From: JAGVPT01 sp963772165
GTDB lineage: Bacteria; Bacteroidota; Ignavibacteria; UBA10030; UBA8401
Length of the DNA: 64,000 bases
Assembly (NCBI GenBank): GCA_963772165.1
Contig: CAVYWA010000016.1
Location: 122,855 to 186,854, forward strand
Reading direction: 5' to 3'
In this document: positions 18,710-27,385 of the stretch, in pieces
Numbering within the stretch: position 1 is the first letter of the stretch
Layout of the letters: each line of letters opens with the position of its first letter
Notes under the pieces: model-generated
What the model was told of the DNA's origin: nothing
Databases searched by the model: none
Seen by the model: the letters and a program-made list of their open reading frames with translations, nothing else
Translations under genes and position numbers: made by a program

Positions 18710-19885
18710 ATGCAGAAGTACTTGCTCCTACTCGCGGTTGGGCTTTTTCTTGTGACGGGGTCTGCATTTTCGCAGATGACATTTAGCGGTTACATGTTCG
18801 GCGACTACTATTACAACGTAGCGCGCGATTCATCATTCAATCATAAGGCTCCGGCCAACTCGGCGTTAAACTCAGCTGCTCCCGGTCCGGTAGCAATGCA
18901 AGCGTTCCAGTTCCGTCGTATATATTTCACAATGGACGATAATATTTCCGAGATGTTCGCAGCGCGGTTACGTTTCGAAGCAGATCAAGCTGCAGACCCC
19001 GGTGTAACGTCGCCGAACACCGCTACTCCACCGGTTTCGGAAGATGCACTTGCCAGCGGCAAAATGGCACCGTTTGTAAAAGAAGCTTGGCTTTCATGGA
19101 AAAATATTTTTGCAGGAAGCAATTTGACTTTTGGTACTCAGTTGACGCCTGGATTCGCAATCTCAGAAGCGAACTGGGGGTACCGATTCCTCGAGAAAAC
19201 CATCATGGATCAGAAGGGACTCGTTGGCGCTGTTGACCTTGGAATCTCCCTTAGAGGAAAATTGACTTCCGATGGAGTGTTCAATTATTGGTTGATGATT
19301 GGAAATAATGCTGCGAGCGGGACCGTCCCCGAGAACAACAAGTATAAACGGTACTATGCGGATATTCAGTATGTAACATCGAACACGTGGATGGCGACGG
19401 CATATGTCGATTACGCCGATGCCGCAGACCTCTTGACGAAGACAGGACTCGTAGGAAACAGCACGTTGACGGAGGCGGTTTATCTCGGTTACGGAAGATC
19501 GACGTTGACTGCGACCGTACCGACCCAGACAAACCTCGGTGTGGAAGCGTTCATGCAACAGACTGCTAACGGATACACAGCCACAGGAGCGACATCACCT
19601 TCTTCGAAAAACGCAATGGGATATTGGGTGTACGGCCAGTACTATTTTGTTCCGGATTGGGCAGTTATTGCAAGATACGACAGTTACGACCCGAACACTG
19701 CAAGCGACAACGCCGCAAAAGGCGATTCACGTAATTACGCCTTGGGCGGGTTAGTGTATAAACCGGACGCGCGAGTTTTTATTTCGCCCAACATCGTGTA
19801 TGAATCCTATGAAACACCGGTTGGCGGTGCATCGATCAAAGCGTCGGTGACGGCTCGCCTGACATTCTGGTACATTTATCTCTGA
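18710..19885 (+). CDS. Outer-membrane beta-barrel porin, probably phosphate-linked
   Basis: A 391-residue exported protein with a clear signal peptide (LLLLAVGLFLVTGSAFSQ). The rest alternates short amphipathic strands rich in aromatic residues and ends in LTFWYIYL, a typical C-terminal barrel strand with a terminal hydrophobic residue. AFQFRRIYFTMDDNISEMFAARLRFEAD resembles the N-terminal region of phosphate-selective porin-like (OprP/O-type) proteins, but similarity is weak. It lies 43 bp upstream of pstS, downstream of a Pho-box-like array, so phosphate entry across the outer membrane is the likely job. A good GAGAAAGGG ribosome binding site precedes the ATG. Confidence 0.78.
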   Translation: MQKYLLLLAVGLFLVTGSAFSQMTFSGYMFGDYYYNVARDSSFNHKAPANSALNSAAPGPVAMQAFQFRRIYFTMDDNISEMFAARLRFEADQAADPGVTSPNTATPPVSEDALASGKMAPFVKEAWLSWKNIFAGSNLTFGTQLTPGFAISEANWGYRFLEKTIMDQKGLVGAVDLGISLRGKLTSDGVFNYWLMIGNNAASGTVPENNKYKRYYADIQYVTSNTWMATAYVDYADAADLLTKTGLVGNSTLTEAVYLGYGRSTLTATVPTQTNLGVEAFMQQTANGYTATGATSPSSKNAMGYWVYGQYYFVPDWAVIARYDSYDPNTASDNAAKGDSRNYALGGLVYKPDARVFISPNIVYESYETPVGGASIKASVTARLTFWYIYL

Positions 19886-19928
19886 TAACGCTATAGCAGT
19901 CAACTCTTAAAAGTGAAGGAATGTAAAA

Positions 19929-20963
19929 ATGAAATCTTTAACTATCGCATCATTGCTGCTCGTCTTGTCTCTGGTCGTCGGTGAAGTGGCCTTTGCCCAA
20001 ATGAAGTTGAACGGCGCAGGGGCAACGTTTCCCTACGTCATCTACTCCAAATGGTTCGACGTTTACAGCAAGAAAAGCGGCGTGGAATTCAACTACCAGT
20101 CGATCGGCAGCGGCGGCGGAATCAAGCAGGTCACCGAAGGCACGGTCGATTTTGGAGCCTCGGATGCTTTCCTTAGCACAGATCAGATGAATGCTATTAA
20201 GGATAAGCAGGGATCGGATGTCATCCATATCCCGACCGTGATGGGTGCAGTAGTGGTCACGTATAATCTTCCCGCAGCCGGTAAGGACCTCCGTCTTTCC
20301 CCCGAGGTCCTCGCTGGAATTTATCTTGGACAGATTACAAACTGGAATGATTCCAAAATTACAGCGATCAATCCCGGCAAGAATCTTCCAGACCAGGCAA
20401 TCATCGTTGCGCACCGTTCCGATGGGAGCGGCACCACGAACATCTTCACCGATTATTTGGTGAAAGTGAGCAAATTGTGGGCTGTGAATATTGGGAAGGG
20501 TACTTCGGTGAATTGGCCCGTCGGTTTAGGCGGCAAGGGAAATGAAGGAGTCGCCGGACTTGTGAAGCAGTCGGAAGGTGCTATCGGTTATGTTGAGCTG
20601 GCATACGCAGTGCAGAACAACCTCTCGTATGCGCTGCTCCAGAACAAGTCTGGAAAATTTGTCCAGGCATCATTCGATGCAGTCTCAGCGGCAGCGGCCA
20701 GTTTTGCGGACAACATGCCTTCTGATTTTCGTCTGATGATTACGGATGCCGGCGGAAAAGATGCGTACCCGATTTGCGGATTTACATGGCTCTTGATCTA
20801 TAAGGACATGAAAGATAAATCCAAAGCACAGGAAATAGCAAAGTTCCTGAAGTGGGCGATGACCGACGGACAATCGTACGCAAAGGATCTCTACTACGCA
20901 CCTCTCCCCGAAGCGGTCGCGAAACTCTGCTTAAAAAAGATCGACACTATTACAATCAATTGA
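19929..20963 (+). CDS. pstS: Phosphate ABC transporter, periplasmic substrate-binding protein
   Basis: Binds inorganic phosphate in the periplasm and delivers it to PstCA. It has 344 residues including a signal peptide (about 1-23, ending AFAQ). Family signatures are LNGAGATFPYVIYSKWF at the mature N-terminus, YQSIGSGGGIKQVTEGTVDFGASDA, IPTVMGAVVVTYN, ITNWND and HRSDGSGTTNIFTDYL, which carry phosphate-binding residues. No lipobox is present. It starts the pstSCAB-phoU operon and is probably induced by phosphate limitation through the upstream Pho-box-like array. Confidence 0.95.
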   Translation: MKSLTIASLLLVLSLVVGEVAFAQMKLNGAGATFPYVIYSKWFDVYSKKSGVEFNYQSIGSGGGIKQVTEGTVDFGASDAFLSTDQMNAIKDKQGSDVIHIPTVMGAVVVTYNLPAAGKDLRLSPEVLAGIYLGQITNWNDSKITAINPGKNLPDQAIIVAHRSDGSGTTNIFTDYLVKVSKLWAVNIGKGTSVNWPVGLGGKGNEGVAGLVKQSEGAIGYVELAYAVQNNLSYALLQNKSGKFVQASFDAVSAAAASFADNMPSDFRLMITDAGGKDAYPICGFTWLLIYKDMKDKSKAQEIAKFLKWAMTDGQSYAKDLYYAPLPEAVAKLCLKKIDTITIN

Positions 20964-20969
20964 TGTCTT

Positions 20970-21990
20970 GTGGCTGATACTTCATCCAGTATTGCATTAC
21001 CCGTTGGACAACAGCCGAGTGGAGGAGCCGAAAAAACTCCTCCACCCGGCGTTCTTTCCAAGGTAAAAAAAGCCAAGAGTGTTAATCTGGGCGATCTGGT
21101 CTTTCAAGGGTCCACGGCGTTCTTTGCCTTCCTCGTGTTCGCTCTTGTCTTCCTGATGGCGTACGAAATGTTCCGCGGCTCGACCCTTTCTATTGAAAAA
21201 TTCGGATGGTCATTTCTCACAAGAGAGATTTGGGACCCGGTGCAGGAAGAATACGGGGCGCTCGTTTTTATCTTTGGTACAGTTGTCTCATCGCTGCTTG
21301 CGCTCGTCATTGCATTGCCTTTGAGCATAGGCGTTGCTGTTTTTCTTTCGGAACTGGCTCCACGATGGCTCGAGAAGCCGGTGTCGTTTCTTATTGAACT
21401 CCTCGCCGCAATTCCCAGTATCGTCTACGGATTGTGGGGTATCTTCGTTCTCGTCCCGTGGTTGCGTATATCGGTGGAACCTTTGTTGTCCAAGAATTTG
21501 AAGTTTCTCCCGTTGTTCAGAGGGGCACCGTATGGATTTGGAATGCTTGCTGCCGGTTTAATCCTTGCGATCATGATCTTGCCGATTATAACATCAATCT
21601 CCCGCGATGTACTCGAAAGCAATCCCAACCGCACAACGAGAAGCGGCGTTTGCGCTGGGAGCCACGCGTTGGGAGACGTCCAGAATTATTTTGTCAGACG
21701 CGAGATCGGGATTGTTGGGAGCGACATTGCTGGGGCTTGGCAGGGCAGTGGGCGAAACGATGGCCGTTACAATGGTCATTGGAAACCGCCCCGAGATCTC
21801 CACGTCGCTTCTCGCGCCGGGGTACACCATGGCGAGTGTTATTGCTAATGAGTTCACTGAAGCGACATCGGACATGTATATCAGTTCGCTTATCGAAATT
21901 GCGCTCATTCTTTTCGCAGTGACGGTGCTTCTCAACGCTGCGGCCCGCATTATTGTCTGGAGTGTCACAAATAAATTCAAGAATGGATGA
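20970..21990 (+). CDS. pstC: Phosphate ABC transporter permease PstC, broken by a +1 frame shift
   Basis: Inner-membrane permease. From GTG 20970 the N-terminus is cytoplasmic and the first TM is FFAFLVFALVFLMAYEM, followed by FIFGTVVSSLLALVIALPLSIGVAVFLSEL and LAAIPSIVYGLWGIFVL. At AAA 21616-21618 the frame is lost; deleting one A gives SRDVLEAIPTAQREAAFALGATRWE, which is exactly the PstC EAA loop, then GLGRAVGETMAVTMVIGN. Restored length is about 340 residues. It overlaps pstA by 4 bp (ATGA). A defect here would inactivate the whole transporter, so a sequence error is much more likely than a pseudogene. Confidence 0.9.
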
Positions 21991-22853
21991 TGAAGCAGGG
22001 TTATTCAAAATTTCATTATTGGCGGAAATCAAAGAGCGCGTTTACGACTTTCTTGTGTTTGCTTAGCGCGTTAATAGCTATCGTTCCTCTCTTCCTCATC
22101 TTTTTTTACGCCCTTTCGCAAGGCATCGGGGCACTGAATATAGATTTCTTCACTCAGATGCCGAAGCCCGTTGGAGAAAGCGGGGGAGGGATGGCGAATG
22201 CTATTGTCGGAACGATGATCCTGATCGGTCTGGGGACGCTTTTTGGGCTTCCGATAAGCCTCTTTACAGGAATCTATCTTGCCGAGCATAAACATGGTGC
22301 GTTCGCGTCAGTGGTCCGGTTTTTAACGGACGTCCTCAGCGGGATACCCTCGATTGTTGTCGGTGTTGTTGCGTATATGCTCGTGGTATTACCGATGAAA
22401 GGCTTTTCGGCGCTCGCCGGCGGAGTCGCTTTAGGCATTCTGATGATTCCTACGGCAACGCGAACGACGGAAGAGATGTTGCTTCTTGTTCCTCAATCTG
22501 TTCGAGAAGCCGGTCTGGCACTCGGTATTGCACGTTGGAGAGTGACGCTGAGAGTGATTCTTCCTACTGCGCTGAGAGGTATCACGACAGGAATACTTCT
22601 TGCGCTTGCCCGTGCGGCGGGCGAAACTGCTCCTCTGCTTTTTACTGCATTGGGGAATCGTTTTTGGTCCACAGACATCGGCCATCCCATTGCAGCTCTC
22701 AGCGTGTTTATTTATGATTATGCCAAGGCGCCGTTCTCCGATTGGAACAGGCAGGCGTGGGCCGCCGCTTTTGTGCTTATCTTTTTTATTACCATCTTGA
22801 ATGTTATATTTCGATTCGTAACGAGAGGACGCTATGCAGGAAACGGCCATTGA
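21987..22853 (+). CDS. pstA: Phosphate ABC transporter permease PstA
   Basis: Second inner-membrane permease subunit, 288 residues with six predicted helices. Signatures are GIGALNIDFFTQMPKPVGESGGGMANAIVGT, SLFTGIYLAEH, LSGIPSIVVGVVAYM and the EAA-loop region VREAGLALGIARWRVTLRVILPTALRGI followed by ARAAGETAPLLFTALG. The start overlaps the pstC stop. It pairs with PstC to form the phosphate channel and with PstB for ATP hydrolysis. Confidence 0.95.
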   Translation: MMKQGYSKFHYWRKSKSAFTTFLCLLSALIAIVPLFLIFFYALSQGIGALNIDFFTQMPKPVGESGGGMANAIVGTMILIGLGTLFGLPISLFTGIYLAEHKHGAFASVVRFLTDVLSGIPSIVVGVVAYMLVVLPMKGFSALAGGVALGILMIPTATRTTEEMLLLVPQSVREAGLALGIARWRVTLRVILPTALRGITTGILLALARAAGETAPLLFTALGNRFWSTDIGHPIAALSVFIYDYAKAPFSDWNRQAWAAAFVLIFFITILNVIFRFVTRGRYAGNGH

Positions 22854-23661
22854 AGAAAAGGTAGCGAGGGAGCCTCTCGTTATCGGCAGTAAACATGACG
22901 CGGAAAAGACCATGAATGTCAAAGTTTCTACTAAGAACGTGGAAGCCTTTTTTGGCAAGAGTAAAGCGTTGCACGGTATCTCGCTCGATGTGCCGCAAAA
23001 TACTGTTGTGGCCATTATCGGCCCATCGGGATGCGGCAAGTCCACCTTCCTCCGCTGCCTGAACAGGATGCACGAAGTTGCGGGGGGTACCAGAAAGGGT
23101 TCCATCATGCTGGACGGAGAGGACATCGACGAATACGATCCGGTCGTGCTGCGACGCAGAGTAGGGATGGTTTTCCAAAAGCCCAACCCGTTTCCGACAA
23201 TGTCGATTTTCGACAATGTTGCGGCGGGCTTGCGCCTCAACGGTATGGTGAAAAAGAACTCGCTGGCAGAAACCGTTGAACGGAGCCTTCGTCAGGCGGC
23301 GCTGTTCGATGAGGTAAAAGACATTCTGGACAGGTCGGGTATCAGCTTATCCGGCGGACAGCAGCAGCGCCTCTGTATCGCACGCGCCCTTGCTGTTGAC
23401 CCTGAGGTCATTTTGATGGACGAGCCGGCGAGTGCGCTTGACCCGATCGCAACTGCAAAGATAGAGGAACTGATACAGGAACTTAAGAAGAACTACACCA
23501 TCGTCATTGTCACTCATAATATGCAACAGGCGGCGAGAGTGAGTGATGAAACGGCATTTTTTTACCTTGGCCAGCTCATTGAATTCGGCGGGACCGAGCG
23601 TTTGTTCACGTCCCCTCAGAAAAAACAAACGGAGGATTACATCACCGGGCGTTTCGGATAA
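22834..23661 (+). CDS. pstB: Phosphate ABC transporter ATP-binding protein PstB
   Basis: Cytoplasmic ATPase of the Pst transporter, 275 residues. Walker A GPSGCGKS is at 63-70, the Q-loop is in GMVFQKPNPFPTMSIFDNV, the signature is LSGGQQQRLCIARALA, Walker B is VILMDEPASALD, and the switch His is in IVTHNMQQAARVSDE. ATG 22834 has AGAGGA upstream and overlaps pstA by 20 bp; the extra 26 N-terminal residues relative to short PstBs start at this codon, with an alternative ATG at 22912. Confidence 0.95.
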   Translation: MQETAIEEKVAREPLVIGSKHDAEKTMNVKVSTKNVEAFFGKSKALHGISLDVPQNTVVAIIGPSGCGKSTFLRCLNRMHEVAGGTRKGSIMLDGEDIDEYDPVVLRRRVGMVFQKPNPFPTMSIFDNVAAGLRLNGMVKKNSLAETVERSLRQAALFDEVKDILDRSGISLSGGQQQRLCIARALAVDPEVILMDEPASALDPIATAKIEELIQELKKNYTIVIVTHNMQQAARVSDETAFFYLGQLIEFGGTERLFTSPQKKQTEDYITGRFG

Positions 23662-23674
23662 AGCGTTATTGTAA

Positions 23675-23713
23675 ATTCTTAATTCCTAATTCTTAATTCT
23701 TAATTCTTAATTT
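23675..23713. repeat. Tandem aattctt heptamer repeat
   Basis: The 7-bp word aattctt (with one cct variant) is repeated about five times between pstB and phoU. It is one of several short-word islands in intergenic spaces of this window. Confidence 0.8.
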
Positions 23714-23720
23714 CTCTCCC

Positions 23721-24386
23721 ATGCCCCGACATTTTGAAATAGAACTCGACCAGCTTCGCACAAATATTATCAAAATGGGGAGCCTTGTCGACGAACAAAT
23801 TGACCTTGCCACGATGGCATTGCTCGAATCCAACGTGGAACGTGCAAGGCTTGTGATCGACCGCGACCGGAAGGTCGACGGGTTCGACAACCTTATCGAC
23901 GCTCAATGCGAACGCATTTTCGCGCTGACCCAGCCCGTTGCGACGGATTTGAGGCTGATCATGGCGGCATTAAAAATTAATCATGAGCTGGAGCGCATGG
24001 GTGACATTGCTGTCAATATCGCCGAGCGGTCAATTTCGCTTCAGGGTAATCTTGAGCTTCTGCGGAAATCGAGAGTCATTGAAATGTCGAGCATTGCACG
24101 GGAGATGGTGAAACATGCGATCGATTCTTTCGTCAACAACGACCCCGCTCTCGCGCGGGAGATCCTTCCCAAAGACGACCTTGTCGACAATCTCAACAAG
24201 GATATTTTCCGATTCCTCGTCGCGGAAATGAAGGCGAATCCCGAGATCATCGAGCCGGCCGCGCATATTATTGTTTTATCCCGGCATCTTGAACGCCTTG
24301 CCGACCATGCAACGAACATCTCGGAAGATGTTGTCTATCTTGTGGACGCGAAAATTGTTAAACACCACGCACAAGAGCTGGAATAA
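23721..24386 (+). CDS. phoU: PhoU phosphate signalling protein
   Basis: A 221-residue cytoplasmic protein with two three-helix PhoU repeats. Each carries the metal-binding acidic motif: HELERMGDIAVNIAE in the first, and RHLERLADHATNISEDVVYLVD in the second. PhoU couples Pst activity to the PhoR kinase and keeps the regulon off when phosphate is plentiful. It is the last gene of the pst operon and is separated from pstB by a 59-bp heptamer-repeat spacer. Confidence 0.95.
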   Translation: MPRHFEIELDQLRTNIIKMGSLVDEQIDLATMALLESNVERARLVIDRDRKVDGFDNLIDAQCERIFALTQPVATDLRLIMAALKINHELERMGDIAVNIAERSISLQGNLELLRKSRVIEMSSIAREMVKHAIDSFVNNDPALAREILPKDDLVDNLNKDIFRFLVAEMKANPEIIEPAAHIIVLSRHLERLADHATNISEDVVYLVDAKIVKHHAQELE

Positions 24387-24394
24387 CTTTTAAA

Positions 24395-24440
24395 CCTTGT
24401 CGAGGCTCACAGCCTTGACAAGGCTGCTTAACCGCTTTTT
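24395..24440 (+). terminator. Probable terminator of the pst operon
   Basis: ccttgtcgaggct (24395-24407) pairs with agccttgacaagg (24411-24423) with one wobble around a 3-nt loop; a T-run follows at 24436-24440. The spacing between stem and T-run is longer than ideal. Confidence 0.5.
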
Positions 24441-24521
24441 CTTGCTTCCCTCCGCAATTTTTAATATTTTCTTTCAGTCGAACTTCCCCAACCACCATAA
24501 CTAATTCGGAGTTAGTGTAGT

Positions 24522-24962
24522 ATGCCCGTCATTACACTTGCAAATGAAAACAAGACGATTGAAGTTCCCGTCGGCGCGAACCTTCGCCGCACACTGCTGA
24601 ATAACGGCGTCTCCCCCTACATCGGTTTTGCAAAGCTTATTAACTGCCGCGGATTTGAATTATGCGGCACTTGCCGTGTGGAAGTTGTCGACGGCAAAGG
24701 AGCGTCGGCACGAAGAGAGGATGAGGAACAAACCCTCGTCAGCAGCACGCCGTTCTACGCTCGAAGGATTGAAAAGAATATTCGGCTTTCGTGTCAGACG
24801 TCGGTCACCGGTGATATGACCGTCAAAACGTATCCGAAGGTTGTAATCGACAGAGAGCGGACTCGCGAGATGATGATAAAGTCCGGCATCTCCGCCGTGT
24901 TCTTGGTTCTCTTCGGCCTTTTCTTCTTGGCGATGTTTTTAGACATGATCAAGGTAATTTAA
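24522..24962 (+). CDS. Membrane-anchored 2Fe-2S ferredoxin
   Basis: A 146-residue electron-transfer protein with a plant-type ferredoxin fold. The cluster ligands are Cys42, Cys48, Cys51 and Cys91 (NCRGFELCGTC and LSCQT), a C-x5-C-x2-C spacing instead of the common C-x4-C-x2-C. Residues about 122-141 form a single C-terminal membrane helix, so the domain is tethered to the inner membrane. The partner is unknown; no reductase is adjacent. A membrane-tethered ferredoxin could feed a membrane-bound electron chain. Confidence 0.82.
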   Translation: MPVITLANENKTIEVPVGANLRRTLLNNGVSPYIGFAKLINCRGFELCGTCRVEVVDGKGASARREDEEQTLVSSTPFYARRIEKNIRLSCQTSVTGDMTVKTYPKVVIDRERTREMMIKSGISAVFLVLFGLFFLAMFLDMIKVI

Positions 24963-24963
24963 G

Positions 24964-25104
24964 AGTGAATAGTAAAGAGTGAAAAGTTAAAAGTGTAAAG
25001 TGTAAAGTGTAAATGATAACTTTTCGAGTTCGGTTAGTTAAGGCGGAAGGATCTGGAGTCTTCAACTTTTCACTATTAACTTTTCACTTTTAACTCTTTT
25101 CTTC
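24964..25104. repeat. Short-word island (gtgaaaagttaaaagtg) with inverted copies
   Basis: Left side: gagtgaaaagttaaaagtg followed by three copies of taaagtg. Right side: acttttcactattaacttttcacttttaactc, the reverse complement of the same word. A related island is at 36539-36613. The arms could pair into a long imperfect stem. Confidence 0.75.
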
Positions 25105-25105
25105 A

Positions 25106-27385
25106 ATGAAAATTCTTCTGGCATATTTCCGCCTGCATTCCGTCCGCACGGCTGCGTTGATCTATTTTCTGATCGCGGGGGCGTTGACACAAGTCCCGCT
25201 CTTCAATTACGTCGGTTATGAATTCTCTGCAGTGATGACGATCCCGGCCGCGCTCATCAGCGGATTGTTGACAATAGGATTCCTCAAAGTTCATGTTCAT
25301 CAGGCGATATCGAGGAGAAAATTCCTCTTAGTTCTTGCCCATTATTTTCTTGTCAACGGTGTACTTCTTCTCATTCCGCTTGCCGTTATGTCCGCGAATG
25401 CCGTTGCCGTCAAGAATTGCTCGTTTGCCCATGGGCTGGTCTACTATGCGCTGCTCCCACTCTGTTCGATGATTTTTGCGGTATCGCTTGCGCTTCCCCT
25501 TGGGATTCTTTTTCGCCGTGCCCGCCTGATCTTCATCGTCCTCGTCGTTGCCATCCTCTCTCAGATCGTCATTGTGACTTATACCGAGCCGCAGCTTTTC
25601 GCGTACAACGTTGTTCTCGGGTATTTTCCAGGTATCACATACGACGAAACGCTGAATGATCTTTCGTCTCTCGTTCTGTATCGCGAGTTTACGCTCGTTG
25701 CTTCGCTCTTCTGCATCATAATATTTTTTCTTACTGTCAAAATGGTGTGGTCCGATTACAAGGTATACGAGAATGTTCAAGCGTTCAGGTTTCGGAAAGG
25801 AGACGGAATTCTTTACGGCACAGCCTTCCTTTGTCTTTGCCTCCTCGGCTATGGACATCTTCAACGCAGCGTGCTGGGATTTCAATTCTCCGCTTCCGAT
25901 ATCCAATCGGAATTGGGGGGGATGGTAACGACTACGCATTTTGTACTGTTCTATCCGAAAAATGAAATGTCCGAGCACGATGTCCGGTTCCTGAAAGCTG
26001 AAGCGGAATATCAATACGGCGTCGATGTTGCCCGGATGAAAGAATCGCTCAGCCGCGGCCAAAAGATATCAGTCTATCTTTATCCTTCCGGCGAGTCAAA
26101 GCGCCGTTTTATCGGGACCGAGACGACGAACATCGCGAAGCCATGGCGAAAGGAGATCCATCTCACACTCGATTCATTCGAAGATACTTTCCGCCATGAA
26201 TTGGTGCACGTCCTCGCGGCGAATGTCGGCTTGCCTGTCATCGGTGCAAGCGACCGCATGGGGTTGAACGAAGGATTTGCGACCGCGGTCGACTGGAATT
26301 GGCAGGAATTTTCCCCCCACGAATATGCAGCAGCGATGCAGCGCGAGAAATTGCTCGGCGATCCGGCTGCGCTCTTTAGCTACACAGGATTTGCAGTGCA
26401 GCAGGGCTCCTATGCGTACATTGTTGCCGCTTCGTTTACGCGGTATCTTATCGACCGGTTCGGCGTGACACGTTTCAAAGAGGTCTTTCCGGCAGGACAT
26501 TTCGTTGATGTGTACGGAGTGCCGCTCGATGTCCTCATCGGCGATTGGGAGGATTTTTTGAGGACGGTCAACGCCTCGGCGCTCCCCGGTGAAACGGTGA
26601 AGACGCTCTTTGCGCAGCAGTCAATTTTCCGGAAAACGTGTGCGCGTGTTACGGCAGAGAAAAACTCGAAGGCCGTGCAGGCGATTCGTGTAAAAAATTT
26701 CGCGAAAGCGGAGAGTGAATTCTCTGCATCTTTTGACGATGCCCAGACAGCTTTTGCACTCCGCGGGTTGTTTCAGTCCCTTATTGGCCAAAAGAAATTT
26801 CACGATGTTGTCGATGCCTATGACGCGCTCGATGAGCACTCGATGCTGCGGTTCAATCCGGGAGTCCTGCTTTTGCTCGGAGATGCGTTCTGGTTTCTCG
26901 GGGACATTCCGAAGTCTCTGCAGGTCTATAGCCATGTTGAGGGAATGAATTACAGCGATGCTTTTTCGGAGGCGGCTGCCCTTCGTCGGATGATTGTGAA
27001 GGAGCCCCGGCTGAACTCGGGTCTGCGTTACTTCTTTTATGGTACGATAACGGATTCTTCCCGTGCTGAGCTCTTGAAAAGCCTGCGCGGGTTTGACGAT
27101 TCCCGCGTTGTCGCGGAATATCTTCAAGCGTCAGAATTGGTCCGCGCGAAGCGTTACCACGAAGCGGGTGCTGCGTTTCATGCTGTGTCAAAGTATCTGA
27201 CGGACGACGTTCTTTCGCTTCGGGCTCTTATGAACGGGGCTGAAGCATCGTACCGTGCAGGGGAATTTGAACAGGCAAAAGGGATGTTCTGGGAGGCCCA
27301 AAATTTCACACAAGCTCCTACCGTTATACAACAGATCGGGGGATGGATCGAACGATGCGATTGGATGTCTTCGAAAATGGATTGA
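25106..27385 (+). CDS. Multi-pass membrane protein with gluzincin metallopeptidase and TPR-like domains
   Basis: A 759-residue protein with an unusual domain order. About seven hydrophobic segments lie in residues 1-270. A soluble peptidase domain follows, with the zinc motif HELVH at 364-368 and a third-ligand glutamate E389 in LNEGFATAVD, which is the gluzincin (M1-like, Peptidase_MA) arrangement. The C-terminal 250 residues look helical and TPR-like (AKAESEFSASFDDAQTAFALRGLF, RYHEAGAAFHAVSKY). The peptidase and TPR parts are probably on the outer face of the inner membrane. Substrate is unknown. It overlaps a GWxTD-type lipoprotein gene by 43 bp, so the two probably act together. Confidence 0.7.
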   Translation: MKILLAYFRLHSVRTAALIYFLIAGALTQVPLFNYVGYEFSAVMTIPAALISGLLTIGFLKVHVHQAISRRKFLLVLAHYFLVNGVLLLIPLAVMSANAVAVKNCSFAHGLVYYALLPLCSMIFAVSLALPLGILFRRARLIFIVLVVAILSQIVIVTYTEPQLFAYNVVLGYFPGITYDETLNDLSSLVLYREFTLVASLFCIIIFFLTVKMVWSDYKVYENVQAFRFRKGDGILYGTAFLCLCLLGYGHLQRSVLGFQFSASDIQSELGGMVTTTHFVLFYPKNEMSEHDVRFLKAEAEYQYGVDVARMKESLSRGQKISVYLYPSGESKRRFIGTETTNIAKPWRKEIHLTLDSFEDTFRHELVHVLAANVGLPVIGASDRMGLNEGFATAVDWNWQEFSPHEYAAAMQREKLLGDPAALFSYTGFAVQQGSYAYIVAASFTRYLIDRFGVTRFKEVFPAGHFVDVYGVPLDVLIGDWEDFLRTVNASALPGETVKTLFAQQSIFRKTCARVTAEKNSKAVQAIRVKNFAKAESEFSASFDDAQTAFALRGLFQSLIGQKKFHDVVDAYDALDEHSMLRFNPGVLLLLGDAFWFLGDIPKSLQVYSHVEGMNYSDAFSEAAALRRMIVKEPRLNSGLRYFFYGTITDSSRAELLKSLRGFDDSRVVAEYLQASELVRAKRYHEAGAAFHAVSKYLTDDVLSLRALMNGAEASYRAGEFEQAKGMFWEAQNFTQAPTVIQQIGGWIERCDWMSSKMD

